64,000 bases of DNA from positions 1 to 64,000 of the forward strand of contig JACRTJ010000005.1 in assembly GCA_014385265.1 (NCBI GenBank), read 5' to 3'. The stretch comes from Enterocloster hominis (ex Liu et al. 2021) (GTDB taxonomy: Bacteria; Bacillota; Clostridia; Lachnospirales; Lachnospiraceae). The translations under genes were made by a program, and so were the position numbers. The notes below the pieces were generated by a model. The model made no database searches and was not told the DNA's origin. It worked only from the letters and a program-made list of their open reading frames with translations. Numbering within the stretch: the stretch's first letter is position 1; every line of letters starts with the position of its first letter. Below, in pieces: positions 35,063-43,425 of this stretch.

Positions 35063-36050
35063 GACCTGCCTCCTTAAAAAGCTCATTCACCGCCTCCGTA
35101 TATTCAGAAAGGTGTGTGGATTTCTTGATCCTCTTTTCCAGCTTCGGGCTGTCGGGAAACTGGACGATCATATGGGCCCACAGCTCCTTCATGCGGAACA
35201 GCACGTTCCTGTCCCCGCTCATCAGCTCCCCGTAGGCCTCAAAAAGAGCGTCATGGAACTGCCTTAAGCGGACCAGATCCGGGCCGTCCTCCGTCTCTTT
35301 ACAGACTCTGTCCATACCGGTTTCCTCCGCTTCTATTTTTAAAAGCTTCTCTCCCAGCTCCGGATCCATAATGAGCCCCCGGCCCAGCATGATCCGTTCC
35401 ACCGCCGGAAACTGCTCCCGGAACCGTCTGTAATCTGCCGCGGTAAAAATATCCCCGTTATATACCACTGGATTTTTACTGGCCTCCAGAGCGCTGGAAA
35501 ACACCTCCAGATCCGGGTGGTTCTTATAAAAGTCCTTCTGGATCCTGGGGTGGATGGTCAGCTCATAAATGGGATACTGGTTATAGATCTCCATGAGCTG
35601 CGACCATTCCTCCGGGGAATTTTTTCCGATCCTGGTCTTTACAGACACCAGGATCTCCCCGCCCGTCACCATGGGATCCGAAAAGATCCTGTCTAAAAGC
35701 GCGTCCAGCTCCTCCGGATACATCAAAAGCCCCGAGCCCTTCTTCTTGGCCGTCACAGTTCCCGACGGACAGCCCAGATTCAGATTGATCTCCCGGTACC
35801 CCAGGTCCCGCAAAAGCCTGGCTCCCTTCAGGAAGCCCTCCGGATGATTGACCAGAAGCTGGGGCACCGGACGGATCTCCCCGTTATTTTCCGGCAGCAC
35901 GTCCTTTAACTCCCTTGTGCTCAGGCCGTTTTCCGCACTGGGCGACAAAAACGGGGTGTAATACTTTTCCACCCCGCCGAAGAACCTATGATGCAGATTT
36001 CTGTATGTATAACTGGTGATCCCCTCCATGGGGGCAAAATAAAACTCCAT
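35052..36050 (-). CDS. tRNA-dihydrouridine synthase
   Basis: The protein is an FMN-dependent TIM barrel that reduces uridines in tRNA. Marks are the MEFYFAPMEGITSYTYRN opening, NLGCPSGTVTAKKKGSGLL with the catalytic cysteine, VKTRIGKN, and VYNGDIF plus MLGRGLIMDP. The start at 36050 gives 332 residues and the usual family beginning; an ATG 24 bases upstream (36074) is also possible, since the AGGAGG before 36050 is only 3 bases away. It lies between an HD hydrolase and a thioesterase gene in one operon. Which tRNA position is modified is not clear. Confidence 0.92.
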   Translation of the reverse strand: MEFYFAPMEGITSYTYRNLHHRFFGGVEKYYTPFLSPSAENGLSTRELKDVLPENNGEIRPVPQLLVNHPEGFLKGARLLRDLGYREINLNLGCPSGTVTAKKKGSGLLMYPEELDALLDRIFSDPMVTGGEILVSVKTRIGKNSPEEWSQLMEIYNQYPIYELTIHPRIQKDFYKNHPDLEVFSSALEASKNPVVYNGDIFTAADYRRFREQFPAVERIMLGRGLIMDPELGEKLLKIEAEETGMDRVCKETEDGPDLVRLRQFHDALFEAYGELMSGDRNVLFRMKELWAHMIVQFPDSPKLEKRIKKSTHLSEYTEAVNELFKEAGHGL

Positions 36051-36094
36051 ATTCCTCCTGTTTTCAGCCGTCATTTTCCGGCGGGCCTTCCGCC

Positions 36095-36796
36095 TTAAAC
36101 GATCTTGCTTCCGTTGGCCGTCATCTTAAACTTGGCTCCCAGCATCTCCGAAGCTCTGCGGCACATGAGCATCCTCTCTAAGAAGATCTCGAAATACTCC
36201 AGCATGGAGCAGATATTTTCGTCGATCTGCAGGTCCAGTGTCACCAGATTTTTCTCCGGGCACACCGTAAGGCTTGCCTCAGTGACCGCATAATTGACCC
36301 GGTCATGGATATCAAAGCTGGCCTTGTCCTTATTCCTTACACGGTTTCTTCTTACGTCGGTCTTATCCGCAATGATCAGAGCCGCCGAAATGGCGTCCAC
36401 GGCCCCTCCGGTGGATTCGTCATGATTTCCAATGGCGGACACCACCGTAACCCGGTCCTCCAGGGGCAGGTCTGTTCTGGATAAGATCTGCTCAGCCAGA
36501 AGCGCGCCGTATTCTGCATGGCGGTGCCGGTTGATGGCGTTTCCCATATCGTGCATGAAGCCGGCAATCTTCGCCACCTCCCGGTCATGCTCGCTGAATC
36601 CAAATTTTTCAAGGATCATGGCCGCCCGCTCCGCCACCATGGCGCAGTGGGCTCCGGAATGGTCCGTAAAGCCCATGGTCCCAAGATTATCGTTTCCTTT
36701 TTTCAAATATGCGAGAACCTCTCTGTTCTCCCGGATGTCCTTATACGTCAATTCTTTTCTCCTCTTATCTCTTCTTTTCTTCTTTCTTCTCGTCAC
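36095..36796 (-). CDS. HD-domain phosphohydrolase
   Basis: The protein of up to 233 residues has an HD metal site: an early histidine in DHSGAHC, the GFMHDMGNAIN doublet, HRHAEYG and a later IGNHDES, then IIADKTDVRRNRVRN. This is the HDc layout of metal-dependent phosphohydrolases acting on nucleotides or similar. A TTG at 36751 is preceded by AGAGGAG at good spacing and would remove a very basic N-terminal stretch, so the true protein may be about 218 residues. It starts the operon with dus and the thioesterase. The substrate is unknown. Confidence 0.88.
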   Translation of the reverse strand: MTRRKKKRRDKRRKELTYKDIRENREVLAYLKKGNDNLGTMGFTDHSGAHCAMVAERAAMILEKFGFSEHDREVAKIAGFMHDMGNAINRHRHAEYGALLAEQILSRTDLPLEDRVTVVSAIGNHDESTGGAVDAISAALIIADKTDVRRNRVRNKDKASFDIHDRVNYAVTEASLTVCPEKNLVTLDLQIDENICSMLEYFEIFLERMLMCRRASEMLGAKFKMTANGSKIV

Positions 36797-36907
36797 CTCT
36801 CCAACATACAGGATTTTGGGCCCTCCGTCAACCGTATTCTGGTAATAGATTTGTAAATTCCAGGTAAAATCGCGGCAGACGATTTTATCTGCATAGACAG
36901 CCGTTTT

Positions 36908-37312
36908 CTACATATTATCTATTTCATCCTTATAAAAGGATTCGATCCCCTCTTTCATTTTTTGAAACTCCGGGATATACCGCTGCAAAACTGCGTCAAC
37001 TAAACGTCTGGCCGCCAATGCGTCATAAATATGCGTCATGTCATTTCTCGCTCTCAGCATTTCCAGCCAGACATTTTCGTCGATAAAATCATATATAGTA
37101 AATGCTGTTTTTAATATCATTTTAGGTGAGCCGCTGGCGGAAATGCCCTGTCCCTCATAGCTCAGCAGCTCTTTCAGAACCTTCCAGCCAAGCTCGAACT
37201 GAATAAAAAATTTATCTATGATCCCGCCAATAATAAACTCATTTGTCAGATCCTCCTGATCCGCCAACGCCAGCACATTCAAATTTGATTTAAAATGATC
37301 AAATTTTTTCAT
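36908..37312 (-). CDS. HEPN-domain toxin-like protein (HI0074/HepT family)
   Basis: The 134-residue all-helical protein matches the HI0074 nucleotidyltransferase-substrate-binding family. It carries the HEPN ribonuclease motif R89-x4-H94-x-Y96 (RNDMTHIY), which in characterised HepT toxins holds the catalytic pair and the tyrosine that the partner MntA modifies with AMP. It overlaps the upstream MNT gene by 14 bases, so the two form a toxin-antitoxin pair, probably type VII. The pair is more AT-rich than its neighbours, which suggests acquisition. Activity is inferred from the family. Confidence 0.88.
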   Translation of the reverse strand: MKKFDHFKSNLNVLALADQEDLTNEFIIGGIIDKFFIQFELGWKVLKELLSYEGQGISASGSPKMILKTAFTIYDFIDENVWLEMLRARNDMTHIYDALAARRLVDAVLQRYIPEFQKMKEGIESFYKDEIDNM

Positions 37313-37604
37313 ACAGCACCCTTCCCTCTCTCTGAATCGATTCCATCAGTTCCTCCTGGATCTTTTCATCCAGATCCACTATATCAAACTTCAAAAGCGT
37401 TGATGTATCTTCATTCACATCAATGGAAAACCGGATAAAATCGCCGCCCTCGACTGCCAGATCTATATCACTTTTTTCTCTGAAATCTCCCCGGGCCCTT
37501 GAACCGAATAAAATCACTTTTCTCACTTCATATTTTTGGGCCAGGCTCCGTATTTCATCAACCACCTGCTGCCTGATTCCAGTTCCTTCCATATGATCAT
37601 GCAT
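37299..37604 (-). CDS. MNT-domain nucleotidyltransferase antitoxin (MntA-like)
   Basis: This 101-residue protein is a minimal nucleotidyltransferase with GSRARG at 34-39 and the metal pair D46-x-D48 (SDIDLAV). In HEPN/MNT systems it neutralises the toxin by adding AMP to the toxin tyrosine. A start at 37604 uses AGAGGAAAGG just upstream; an ATG four codons later is also possible. It is the first gene of the pair, with a promoter at 37680-37708. Confidence 0.87.
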   Translation of the reverse strand: MHDHMEGTGIRQQVVDEIRSLAQKYEVRKVILFGSRARGDFREKSDIDLAVEGGDFIRFSIDVNEDTSTLLKFDIVDLDEKIQEELMESIQREGRVLYEKI

Positions 37605-37679
37605 CCTTTCCTCTATTTTCTCTGCTGGAATACATCTTATTGCATCGCCAATATTACGGCATCACTTCTTATATCTATT

Positions 37680-37708
37680 AGTATAACTGAAATTATATCA
37701 AGAAACAA
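37680..37708 (-). promoter_or_regulatory. Promoter of the MNT/HEPN pair
   Basis: On the minus strand TTGTTT (37703-37708) and TATACT (37680-37685) lie 17 bases apart, 75 bases before the MNT start codon. Confidence 0.5.
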
Positions 37709-37716
37709 ATAAATTT

Positions 37717-37762
37717 AAAAAAGGATGCCGCCCGATCCCATACCAGTGACCAGGCGGCGCCC
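37717..37762 (-). terminator. Terminator of the DAACS symporter gene
   Basis: On the minus strand GGGCGCCGCC and GGGCGGCATCC form a long GC stem followed by TTTTTTAAATT, 13 bases after the symporter stop codon. The T-run overlaps the promoter region of the next operon. Confidence 0.75.
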
Positions 37763-37774
37763 TTCTTTTTCTAT

Positions 37775-39121
37775 CTATGCATTATATTTCGTTTCGTCCA
37801 GCATCCCTTCCGATTTCGCAACATAGATGCTGGCGGCAGAATCTCCCACCACGTTTAAAGCTGTTAAGAGCATTTCGATGGGCCGGTTGATGGCTAAGAT
37901 CAGGCTGTACGCCAGAAGCGCGCTGTCATTTACATAGCCCAGGCCGGACAGGATCGTGAACAGGATGATGGCTCCCGCTCCCGGTGCAGCCGGGGTCCCC
38001 ACCGATGCGATCAGCACCAGCAGAGCCACCACCACAAGCTGGCCAAAGGTCACGTCATATCCGGCGCAGCCGGCGATAAACAGAGTCGCAACCACCTGCA
38101 TGATGGCCGTACCGTTCATGTTGATGGTCATTCCCAGCGGGAGAACGAAAGAGGCGATCTTTTCGTCCACGCCCAGCTCCTCCACCGTAGTCTTCACATT
38201 GAGAGGCAGGGTAGCCGCACTGGATGAAGTGGAAAAGCCGAAAACTGCCACCTTTAAGATCTTGCTGGCAAACTTAAACGGATTTAACCTGGTGCTGGCT
38301 GCCACAAACAGCGGATAGCCCACAAACAGGAAGGCCAGCAAAAGGATGGTCGTTGCCACCACATACGTCATGGCCGGCTTCAGATGGTGGATGCCATAGA
38401 TGGCGAAGGTCCTGGACAGCAGGACAAAAATGGCAATGGGACCGAACTTCGTAACCACATAGTTTAAAAATACCACGACAATGTCGTTGATCTCTGTGAT
38501 CAGCTTCTTTAATACAGAGGTCCTTTCCTCTCCCAGGGCATTCATGCACAGTCCCAGGGTTACGGCCAGAAATACAATGGCCAGTACAGAGGTATTGCTG
38601 GAAAAGGTCGCCGCAACGTTGGACGGCACCACGCTTAAGATCACATTTAACGGATTGGCACCGGTGGATCCGGCCTGTCCCTCCAGACCATCCACCTGGA
38701 TGTTAAAAAGGCCGGCGCTGTAAATCATATATCCGGCTCCGCATGCCAGGACCAGGGCCATTGCCGAGCATACCAGGAATCCGCCGATGGTCTTAAAGGA
38801 AATCCTTCCAAGGGCTCTCGTATCAGAGATCTGGCCAATGGCAAGGGTAATGGATGTAAATACCATAGGTACGATCACAAGCTGCAGCGAGCGGATGAAC
38901 AGCTGGCCCAGGATATAAAAAAGTCCCAGGTCTTTTTCCGCGCCTGCGGCTGTGATATCCTGGAACAGGATACTGTTGATGGTCTTCCAGACGGCCTCCT
39001 GGCCGGAGCTGTTCAGGTTCTCTCTTAACATCATCAGCAGAAGACCGGCCGCAAGACCGCAGATGAGAGAAATTCCCATTCTTCTGGCAAGTGAATTGGT
39101 GGTTTTCTTTTGATTCTCCAT
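37775..39121 (-). CDS. Dicarboxylate/amino acid:cation symporter (DAACS family)
   Basis: The 448-residue membrane protein fits the GltP/DctA family. It has eight helices plus two re-entrant loops, with the serine-rich STSSSAATLPLN hairpin, the GMTINMNGTAIMQ sodium/substrate helix, and a C-terminal IEMLLTALNVVGDSAASIYVAK segment. It takes up glutamate, aspartate or C4-dicarboxylates with sodium or protons. The start at 39121 follows GAGGAG by 8 bases. It is a single-gene unit with promoter at 39162-39190 and its own terminator. The exact substrate is uncertain. Confidence 0.93.
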   Translation of the reverse strand: MENQKKTTNSLARRMGISLICGLAAGLLLMMLRENLNSSGQEAVWKTINSILFQDITAAGAEKDLGLFYILGQLFIRSLQLVIVPMVFTSITLAIGQISDTRALGRISFKTIGGFLVCSAMALVLACGAGYMIYSAGLFNIQVDGLEGQAGSTGANPLNVILSVVPSNVAATFSSNTSVLAIVFLAVTLGLCMNALGEERTSVLKKLITEINDIVVVFLNYVVTKFGPIAIFVLLSRTFAIYGIHHLKPAMTYVVATTILLLAFLFVGYPLFVAASTRLNPFKFASKILKVAVFGFSTSSSAATLPLNVKTTVEELGVDEKIASFVLPLGMTINMNGTAIMQVVATLFIAGCAGYDVTFGQLVVVALLVLIASVGTPAAPGAGAIILFTILSGLGYVNDSALLAYSLILAINRPIEMLLTALNVVGDSAASIYVAKSEGMLDETKYNA

Positions 39122-39161
39122 GTCGCTTCTCCTCAATCTTATTTTTGCCTAAATCTTCCAC

Positions 39162-39190
39162 ATTATACCCGTATTCATTTCATTTAGCAA
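39162..39190 (-). promoter_or_regulatory. Promoter of the DAACS symporter gene
   Basis: On the minus strand TTGCTA (39185-39190) and TATAAT (39162-39167) lie 17 bases apart, about 40 bases before the start codon. Confidence 0.7.
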
Positions 39191-39219
39191 GGAGAATTTT
39201 ATATTCTTTTAATGAATTT

Positions 39220-39675
39220 TTAAGATTTCCCCCGTTTTTTCACCGTGATCCCATCATTTTTCTTCCATGTGACCTCATATTCTTCCGTGGAATACGTAAA
39301 ACCAGCAATAAAATACCGCCCTTCCCCATTCCGCTTTATCTTCAGGGAATAGCCGGTACAGTCCTCTGTCATTGCTCCCACATAGGGATACAGGACGCTG
39401 TCCCGATGATTGGGCGGCGCCAAAAATGCCTCGCTCCAGAACACCGACGCGTCCGAGCCTCCGGCTTCTCCATACTGGGCCTCACATATGGCCAGGGCAT
39501 TTTTGATCTGCTCCGCCGTTTCATACAGCTCTGCCTCCCTGGCCCGTTCCACATAGCCGGAGTAAATTCCGGCGGAGACCGCCGCCAGCGCCGCCATAAT
39601 GGCGATGACGGCCATCAGCTCCACCAGAGTGTACCCTTTACAGGATCTTTTCTTTCGTATCTGCGTGCTTTCCAT
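39220..39675 (-). CDS. Orphan type IV pseudopilin-like protein
   Basis: This 151-residue protein has a type IV prepilin leader: a basic N-terminus, cleavage site G14/Y15 in CKGYTLVELM, and glutamate at mature position 5 (E19), followed by a hydrophobic helix (to about residue 35) and a helix with AREAELYETAEQIKNALAI. The C-terminal half is a beta-rich globular domain with a GYSLKIKRNGEG segment. A prepilin peptidase elsewhere would be needed. No pilus ATPase or assembly genes lie nearby. Its ATG overlaps the stop codon of the SagB-type reductase gene (TAATG), so translation is probably coupled. Confidence 0.85.
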   Translation of the reverse strand: MESTQIRKKRSCKGYTLVELMAVIAIMAALAAVSAGIYSGYVERAREAELYETAEQIKNALAICEAQYGEAGGSDASVFWSEAFLAPPNHRDSVLYPYVGAMTEDCTGYSLKIKRNGEGRYFIAGFTYSTEEYEVTWKKNDGITVKKRGKS

Positions 39676-40493
39676 TATTTTTCTTTTAAAAATGCATAAA
39701 AGGCCTGCTCCGCAGCCTCGTTTTCCTCCGACACGGTCCCAACGGGCGCACAGTAGAAAATATATTCTTCCTTTCCGTCCAGGCCGAACATCTCTGAGGC
39801 CGCCGGAGAATCCATGGCCGCAATGGCACAGGTCCCCAGATCTAAGGCGCTGCAGGCCAGATACAGGTTTTCTGTCACATGGCCGGCGTCGATCATCATG
39901 ACCCTGGGCGCATTAAAGGCGTATCTCCATTCGCCGCGGTAGGGCACGATGCTGTAATAAAAGATCACACTGGACTTTAAGACCCATTTCTGGCGGCTCA
40001 CCGACTGGACCACCCGGTCTGCAAAGGCCTCGTCCTTTATGTCCGCAGACTTTAAAAACTCCAGCCTGTGCTCCATGGGAAGGTAATGATAAAGCCCTGG
40101 CTCCAAGCCCTCCACATTGAGGATCAGCGGATAGCACTCAAAGGGATGCCTGGAACCGGCGCTGGGCACGGTCCGCAGAGTGGCATAATTGTTCCCGCGG
40201 ATGCCCCGGATCCCCTGCTGGGCCCACAAAAGAAAGGACAGGGTCAGAAGATCCATGGAGCCGCCGGTAAATACCCGGTTGCTCCTCCGGTCGTGGAGGA
40301 TCCGTAAAAAGCTCTTGTCCATGGGCAGATCCCCGAAGTTTTTCGGAAGCTCCATGGTATTTTCCGTCATGGGCGCCTTCACCAGAGGCGGCTGGGGCTT
40401 TTTTAAGGTCTGATCCGACTGGTATTCCTCCCTGGACCAGTCGATCAGTTCCCTGCTTCTTTTCATACGCGCTTTCATTTCCTGTTCTGTCAT
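39675..40493 (-). CDS. SagB-type dehydrogenase / nitroreductase-fold protein
   Basis: The 272-residue flavoprotein matches the SagB-type group of nitroreductase folds, with RSNRVFTGGSMDLLTLSFLLWA, RTVPSAGSRHPFECY, YHYLPMEHRLE and a C-terminal CAIAAMDS block. SagB enzymes oxidise azolines to azoles in microcin maturation, but many stand-alone relatives of unknown role exist in Clostridia. No YcaO or precursor peptide gene is visible, so it is called an orphan. The start at 40493 follows GGGAGG by 8 bases. It is coupled to the pseudopilin gene. Confidence 0.85.
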   Translation of the reverse strand: MTEQEMKARMKRSRELIDWSREEYQSDQTLKKPQPPLVKAPMTENTMELPKNFGDLPMDKSFLRILHDRRSNRVFTGGSMDLLTLSFLLWAQQGIRGIRGNNYATLRTVPSAGSRHPFECYPLILNVEGLEPGLYHYLPMEHRLEFLKSADIKDEAFADRVVQSVSRQKWVLKSSVIFYYSIVPYRGEWRYAFNAPRVMMIDAGHVTENLYLACSALDLGTCAIAAMDSPAASEMFGLDGKEEYIFYCAPVGTVSEENEAAEQAFYAFLKEK

Positions 40494-40571
40494 AGGCAAT
40501 TCCTCCCTTTTATCTATTCCATGATAAAAGTATACCACAGCCCCGTCCGCTCCGCCACCTAAACCTGTAAG

Positions 40572-40615
40572 CAGGAACCGGCGCGAAAGGCCGCAGCCCC
40601 CGCGCCGGTTTCCTG
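40572..40615. terminator. Long GC-rich stem-loop between two minus-strand genes
   Basis: Arms CAGGAACCGGCGCG and CGCGCCGGTTTCCTG pair almost fully. TATTTTTAT follows on the plus strand, whereas the minus strand, where the cell-wall protein gene ends, has only a weak T-rich tail, so termination there may be partial. Confidence 0.5.
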
Positions 40616-40628
40616 TATTTTTATCTGT

Positions 40629-42218
40629 TTAGATCCATGCCCCATCGCTTCCGACCGTATAGCCGTCGGGCGTTACCGTATTGGACAGCATGGCTCCCAC
40701 CGGCAGGGCCGCCCCGTCGGTATCCTTATGGAAATAATACCATTTACCGCCGATCTCCTGCCAGCCTGTGTGCATGAAGCCGCGGTTTCCGTCGCCCTCT
40801 GCATGGAGGTAGTACCAGTTTCCATCATCCTGGATCCAGCCTGTGCTCATATACCCATTGGCGTCAAAGTGGTACCAGAGCTTCTGTCCGTTCCACTCCA
40901 GCTGTGCCCAGCCCGCCTTTGGATAGCTGCCGTCGGTCCCGGCAAACCACCAGCCGTTGGCGTCCTGCCTCCACTGACCGCCATTCCAGCGGGAATCCCC
41001 CACCGGCTGGCCCGGACCGGCCTCATTCCTTACTGCATAGTAGCCGTATCCCTTTCCCGGACCGTATCCGCCGCCGCTTCCGGAGGAAGAAGAATGGGCG
41101 TTGGAATCTGTGGCCTTATGACCGTTGGAATCTGTGACCACATTGTCATCCTCGCCAGTTCCCGGCTTCTCCGGATCAGTTCCGCCCTCTCCGGTTCCCG
41201 GCTTTTCCGGATCGGTTCCGCCCTCTCCGGTTCCCGGCTTTTCCTGGCTGCCGCCTTCCTCTCCGTCTCCCGGGTCTTCCGGCTCCGGAACCTGGAAATC
41301 GTCCTCGCCATTGTAAACATAGGAGCCGTTGCCCCGGATATGGGCAGAGGTAAGCTTATTTCCATTTTCATCCACCAAGGCGCAGCTGGGGGAGCTGCCC
41401 TCATCCTGGATATGCGTCGGTCTTCCATCCACAGTAGTCACATAAAAATGCTCATAGAACTCAGGAAGCGGTTCATTTCCTCTGCCGCAGAGCAGCGGCG
41501 CTTCCCCGGAAAAGCCGGTCTTAACGGTCAAAAGCCCGTCCTCGGTGATCCTGCATATGTTGCCGAACTCCTTATTCTGATCCAGCCCATAAGCCAGACC
41601 GATCTGCTGCTTATTATACAGGTTCACAATCCCGCCGTTGATGGTAAGCGTCAAAGAGGGCAGGGAGCTTCCCGATGTATTTTCATTGATGTTCACAGTC
41701 GCATTGCTCTGTACCACCAGAGTCGTCTGACCTTTTAACTCTCCATGATTCAGGGTAACGACGCCGTCCTGTCCAAAAATATATTTTCCCGGACTTCCCA
41801 GGGATGAGGTCGTGTTTGTGATCTCCAGATCCCCGCTTCCCGTAAAAATAATCCTGTTTTCATCATAAAAGCTGTTATAGTCAGAGTGTACCCCCGACAG
41901 ACTGTCTGTGCCTGTGATCGTATTGTCTCCCACCAGCTCAATGAACAGATCCTTTCCATCGGGAGAGCCTCCGTTTAAGCGGATCTGCTCTCCGGTAAAG
42001 CCGTCCAGGGTCAGCACCATGTTTCCTCCATAGCTCCAGCCGCTGCCTTCTCCCTTTTCATCCAGCCCCAGGACGGTCCTTTTTCCGCCGTCCTCCACCA
42101 CTGTGACCGAACGGCCGATCTCCGTTCCGCCTGCAAATACCGGGAAGGCCGTAAGTCCCATACATAAGGCCACTGCCATAAGCCCCGCTGCCGCGCGTTT
42201 TAATTCCTTTCTTTTCAT
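40629..42218 (-). CDS. Secreted cell-wall-binding protein with Pro/Gly repeat linker
   Basis: The 529-residue protein has a signal peptide (about residues 1-30, ending in PVFAGG), an N-terminal beta-rich domain (about 35-300) with strand repeats like LTLDGFTGEQIRLNGG and LTINGGIVNLYNKQQ that suggest a solenoid, a low-complexity linker of KPGTGEGGTDPE units, and a C-terminal set of choline/glucan-binding-type repeats (about 405-510) with GWAQLEWNGQKLWYHF, GWIQDDGNWYYL and GWQEIGGKWYYF. It should sit on the cell surface by binding wall glycans. The ligand and the task of the N-terminal domain are unknown. Confidence 0.88.
   Translation of the reverse strand: MKRKELKRAAAGLMAVALCMGLTAFPVFAGGTEIGRSVTVVEDGGKRTVLGLDEKGEGSGWSYGGNMVLTLDGFTGEQIRLNGGSPDGKDLFIELVGDNTITGTDSLSGVHSDYNSFYDENRIIFTGSGDLEITNTTSSLGSPGKYIFGQDGVVTLNHGELKGQTTLVVQSNATVNINENTSGSSLPSLTLTINGGIVNLYNKQQIGLAYGLDQNKEFGNICRITEDGLLTVKTGFSGEAPLLCGRGNEPLPEFYEHFYVTTVDGRPTHIQDEGSSPSCALVDENGNKLTSAHIRGNGSYVYNGEDDFQVPEPEDPGDGEEGGSQEKPGTGEGGTDPEKPGTGEGGTDPEKPGTGEDDNVVTDSNGHKATDSNAHSSSSGSGGGYGPGKGYGYYAVRNEAGPGQPVGDSRWNGGQWRQDANGWWFAGTDGSYPKAGWAQLEWNGQKLWYHFDANGYMSTGWIQDDGNWYYLHAEGDGNRGFMHTGWQEIGGKWYYFHKDTDGAALPVGAMLSNTVTPDGYTVGSDGAWI
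41158..41246 (-). repeat. 36-bp tandem repeat in the cell-wall protein gene
   Basis: About 2.4 copies of a 36-bp unit encode KPGTGEGGTDPE. Copies differ by two or three bases, so copy number may vary between strains. Confidence 0.8.
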
Positions 42219-42267
42219 ACTCTCTCCTTTCCTCCATACCTATATTTTTCTATATAAAAAGACACGC

Positions 42268-42444
<177 letters not shown>

Positions 42445-42698
42445 ACTCCCTGTCAACCCCTTTTCTGCATTTTTATATAATATTTCCTCACCGTTCACCC
42501 AAGCGGGGATCCGGCCAGGAACGCGCGCTGAACGCCTGCTTTCATAAGAGCTTTTCTGTCGGATCTCCATCGGGCAGACGCCCGGCGCTTCCTGCCCGCC
42601 TGCTGCGGACAAGAAGATGCATATCTGGATCTTTACAATATTTTATCTTATATTCCTGGAGATTGCAAGGGTTTTGTGGACTCCAATGCAGACCCACA
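42445..42698. other. Stretch without a gene between the AAGC unit and the repeat next to hicB
   Basis: It contains the candidate promoter at 42474-42502, a 7-bp inverted repeat (42571-42598, CGGGCAG/CTGCCCG) without a T-run, and a degenerate third copy of the hicAB-flanking repeat (about 42675-42698). No coding frame with a ribosome binding site was seen. Confidence 0.5.
42474..42502 (-). promoter_or_regulatory. Candidate promoter of the AAGC-repeat unit
   Basis: On the minus strand TTGGGT (42497-42502) and TATATA (42474-42479) lie 17 bases apart, about 30 bases before the small frame. Confidence 0.35.
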
Positions 42699-42760
42699 TG
42701 TGGATCCCAATGCATTCCGGCAGGATCAGTCCTCCGCCTGCAAAAGGATTTGGTCGTTAT
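42699..42760. repeat. Direct repeat copy 1: remnant of the ABC ATPase gene end
   Basis: This 62-bp stretch matches 43426-43487 at 58 positions. On the minus strand it keeps the last codons of the ATPase gene (NDxILLxAED and stop) without the rest of the gene. The hicB stop codon lies inside its edge. Confidence 0.9.
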
Positions 42761-43122
42761 TTTGAAAATACCGCATCATTTCTGGAAAGAAGATATACGC
42801 AATACTGGTTCATACTGACACCTTCTCTCTGCGAATGTTCTGCCAGTGACCGATGCAGGCTTCTTGGGATCCTCAATTTAAACTGTCCGGAATAATCTTC
42901 CAGACTGTCCGGCTCATGGATCTCCACCCCTTCTTCCAATGCTGCCTCCAGCCACGCTTTTTTCGCATCCAATGCATTTGCTACCGCACGTTCCACAGTC
43001 TCTCCACAAGTAATACAGCCAGGCAGATCCGGATAAGAAACCACAAATCCGCCTTCATCCTTATCTTCCACAATTTCCATACGATAGGACATTGCCATAT
43101 AATCATTCAGCGTCTTCATCAT
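42757..43122 (-). CDS. hicB: HicB-family antitoxin
   Basis: The 121-residue protein has an N-terminal HicB RNase-H-like fold (EIVEDKDEGGFVVSYPDLPGCITCGETVERAVANA) given here in part, and a C-terminal ribbon-helix-helix (about 90-118) with IPRSLHRSLAEHS, the DNA-binding part for autoregulation. It binds and blocks HicA. It begins inside the end of hicA (overlap about 20 bases). Its last codons and stop abut the direct repeat at 42760, so the natural 3' end may have been set by the rearrangement. Length is in the family range. Confidence 0.92.
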   Translation of the reverse strand: MMKTLNDYMAMSYRMEIVEDKDEGGFVVSYPDLPGCITCGETVERAVANALDAKKAWLEAALEEGVEIHEPDSLEDYSGQFKLRIPRSLHRSLAEHSQREGVSMNQYCVYLLSRNDAVFSK

Positions 43123-43360
43123 TCTCCGCCTCACTTTCCACAATCTGTCTTACCATTTCCACATATACTTTCTTGATCGGTTCATGCTTTGGTATTGTGA
43201 TCGGTGTACAGCCCTGTTTCCTAAAGGTATAATGGCTGCTTCCGCTTCTTGGTGCATTCATTTCATATCCATAGCTTTCCAATACCTTCCGCAGCTCATC
43301 AAACCGGAGGTCTTTCGATAAATTGCATATACGTGTTATCAATTTATCCCATTTTGACAT
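43103..43360 (-). CDS. hicA: HicA-family mRNA interferase toxin
   Basis: This 85-residue protein has the HicA double-stranded-RNA-binding-like fold with FDELRKVLESYGYE, the catalytic histidine in GSSHYTFRK, and TPITIPKHEPIKKVYV. It cuts mRNA when free of HicB. AGGAGG precedes the ATG. It is transcribed from a fully consensus promoter at 43381-43409. Base composition is clearly more AT-rich than the flanking ABC genes, and the pair lies between direct repeats, so it looks inserted. Confidence 0.93.
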   Translation of the reverse strand: MSKWDKLITRICNLSKDLRFDELRKVLESYGYEMNAPRSGSSHYTFRKQGCTPITIPKHEPIKKVYVEMVRQIVESEAENDEDAE

Positions 43361-43380
43361 TCCTTATACCTCCTGCTTAT

Positions 43381-43409
43381 ATTATATGTGGTGTCATATA
43401 TGGTGTCAA
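43381..43409 (-). promoter_or_regulatory. Promoter and likely operator of hicAB
   Basis: On the minus strand perfect TTGACA (43404-43409) and TATAAT (43381-43386) lie 17 bases apart. The spacer and -35 contain two direct copies of TGACACCA separated by four bases, a good candidate for HicB ribbon-helix-helix binding. Confidence 0.75.
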
Positions 43410-43425
43410 CCTTTTTTCTGACCTT

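Noticed and set aside
41158..41246. CRISPR-like short repeats
   Set aside because: The 36-bp units are back to back with no spacers and encode in-frame peptide repeats.
42445..42612. Extension of the AAGC-repeat frame to 114 codons
   Set aside because: The added N-terminus has no ribosome binding site and overlaps the candidate promoter; only the shorter 58-codon form is kept, at low confidence.
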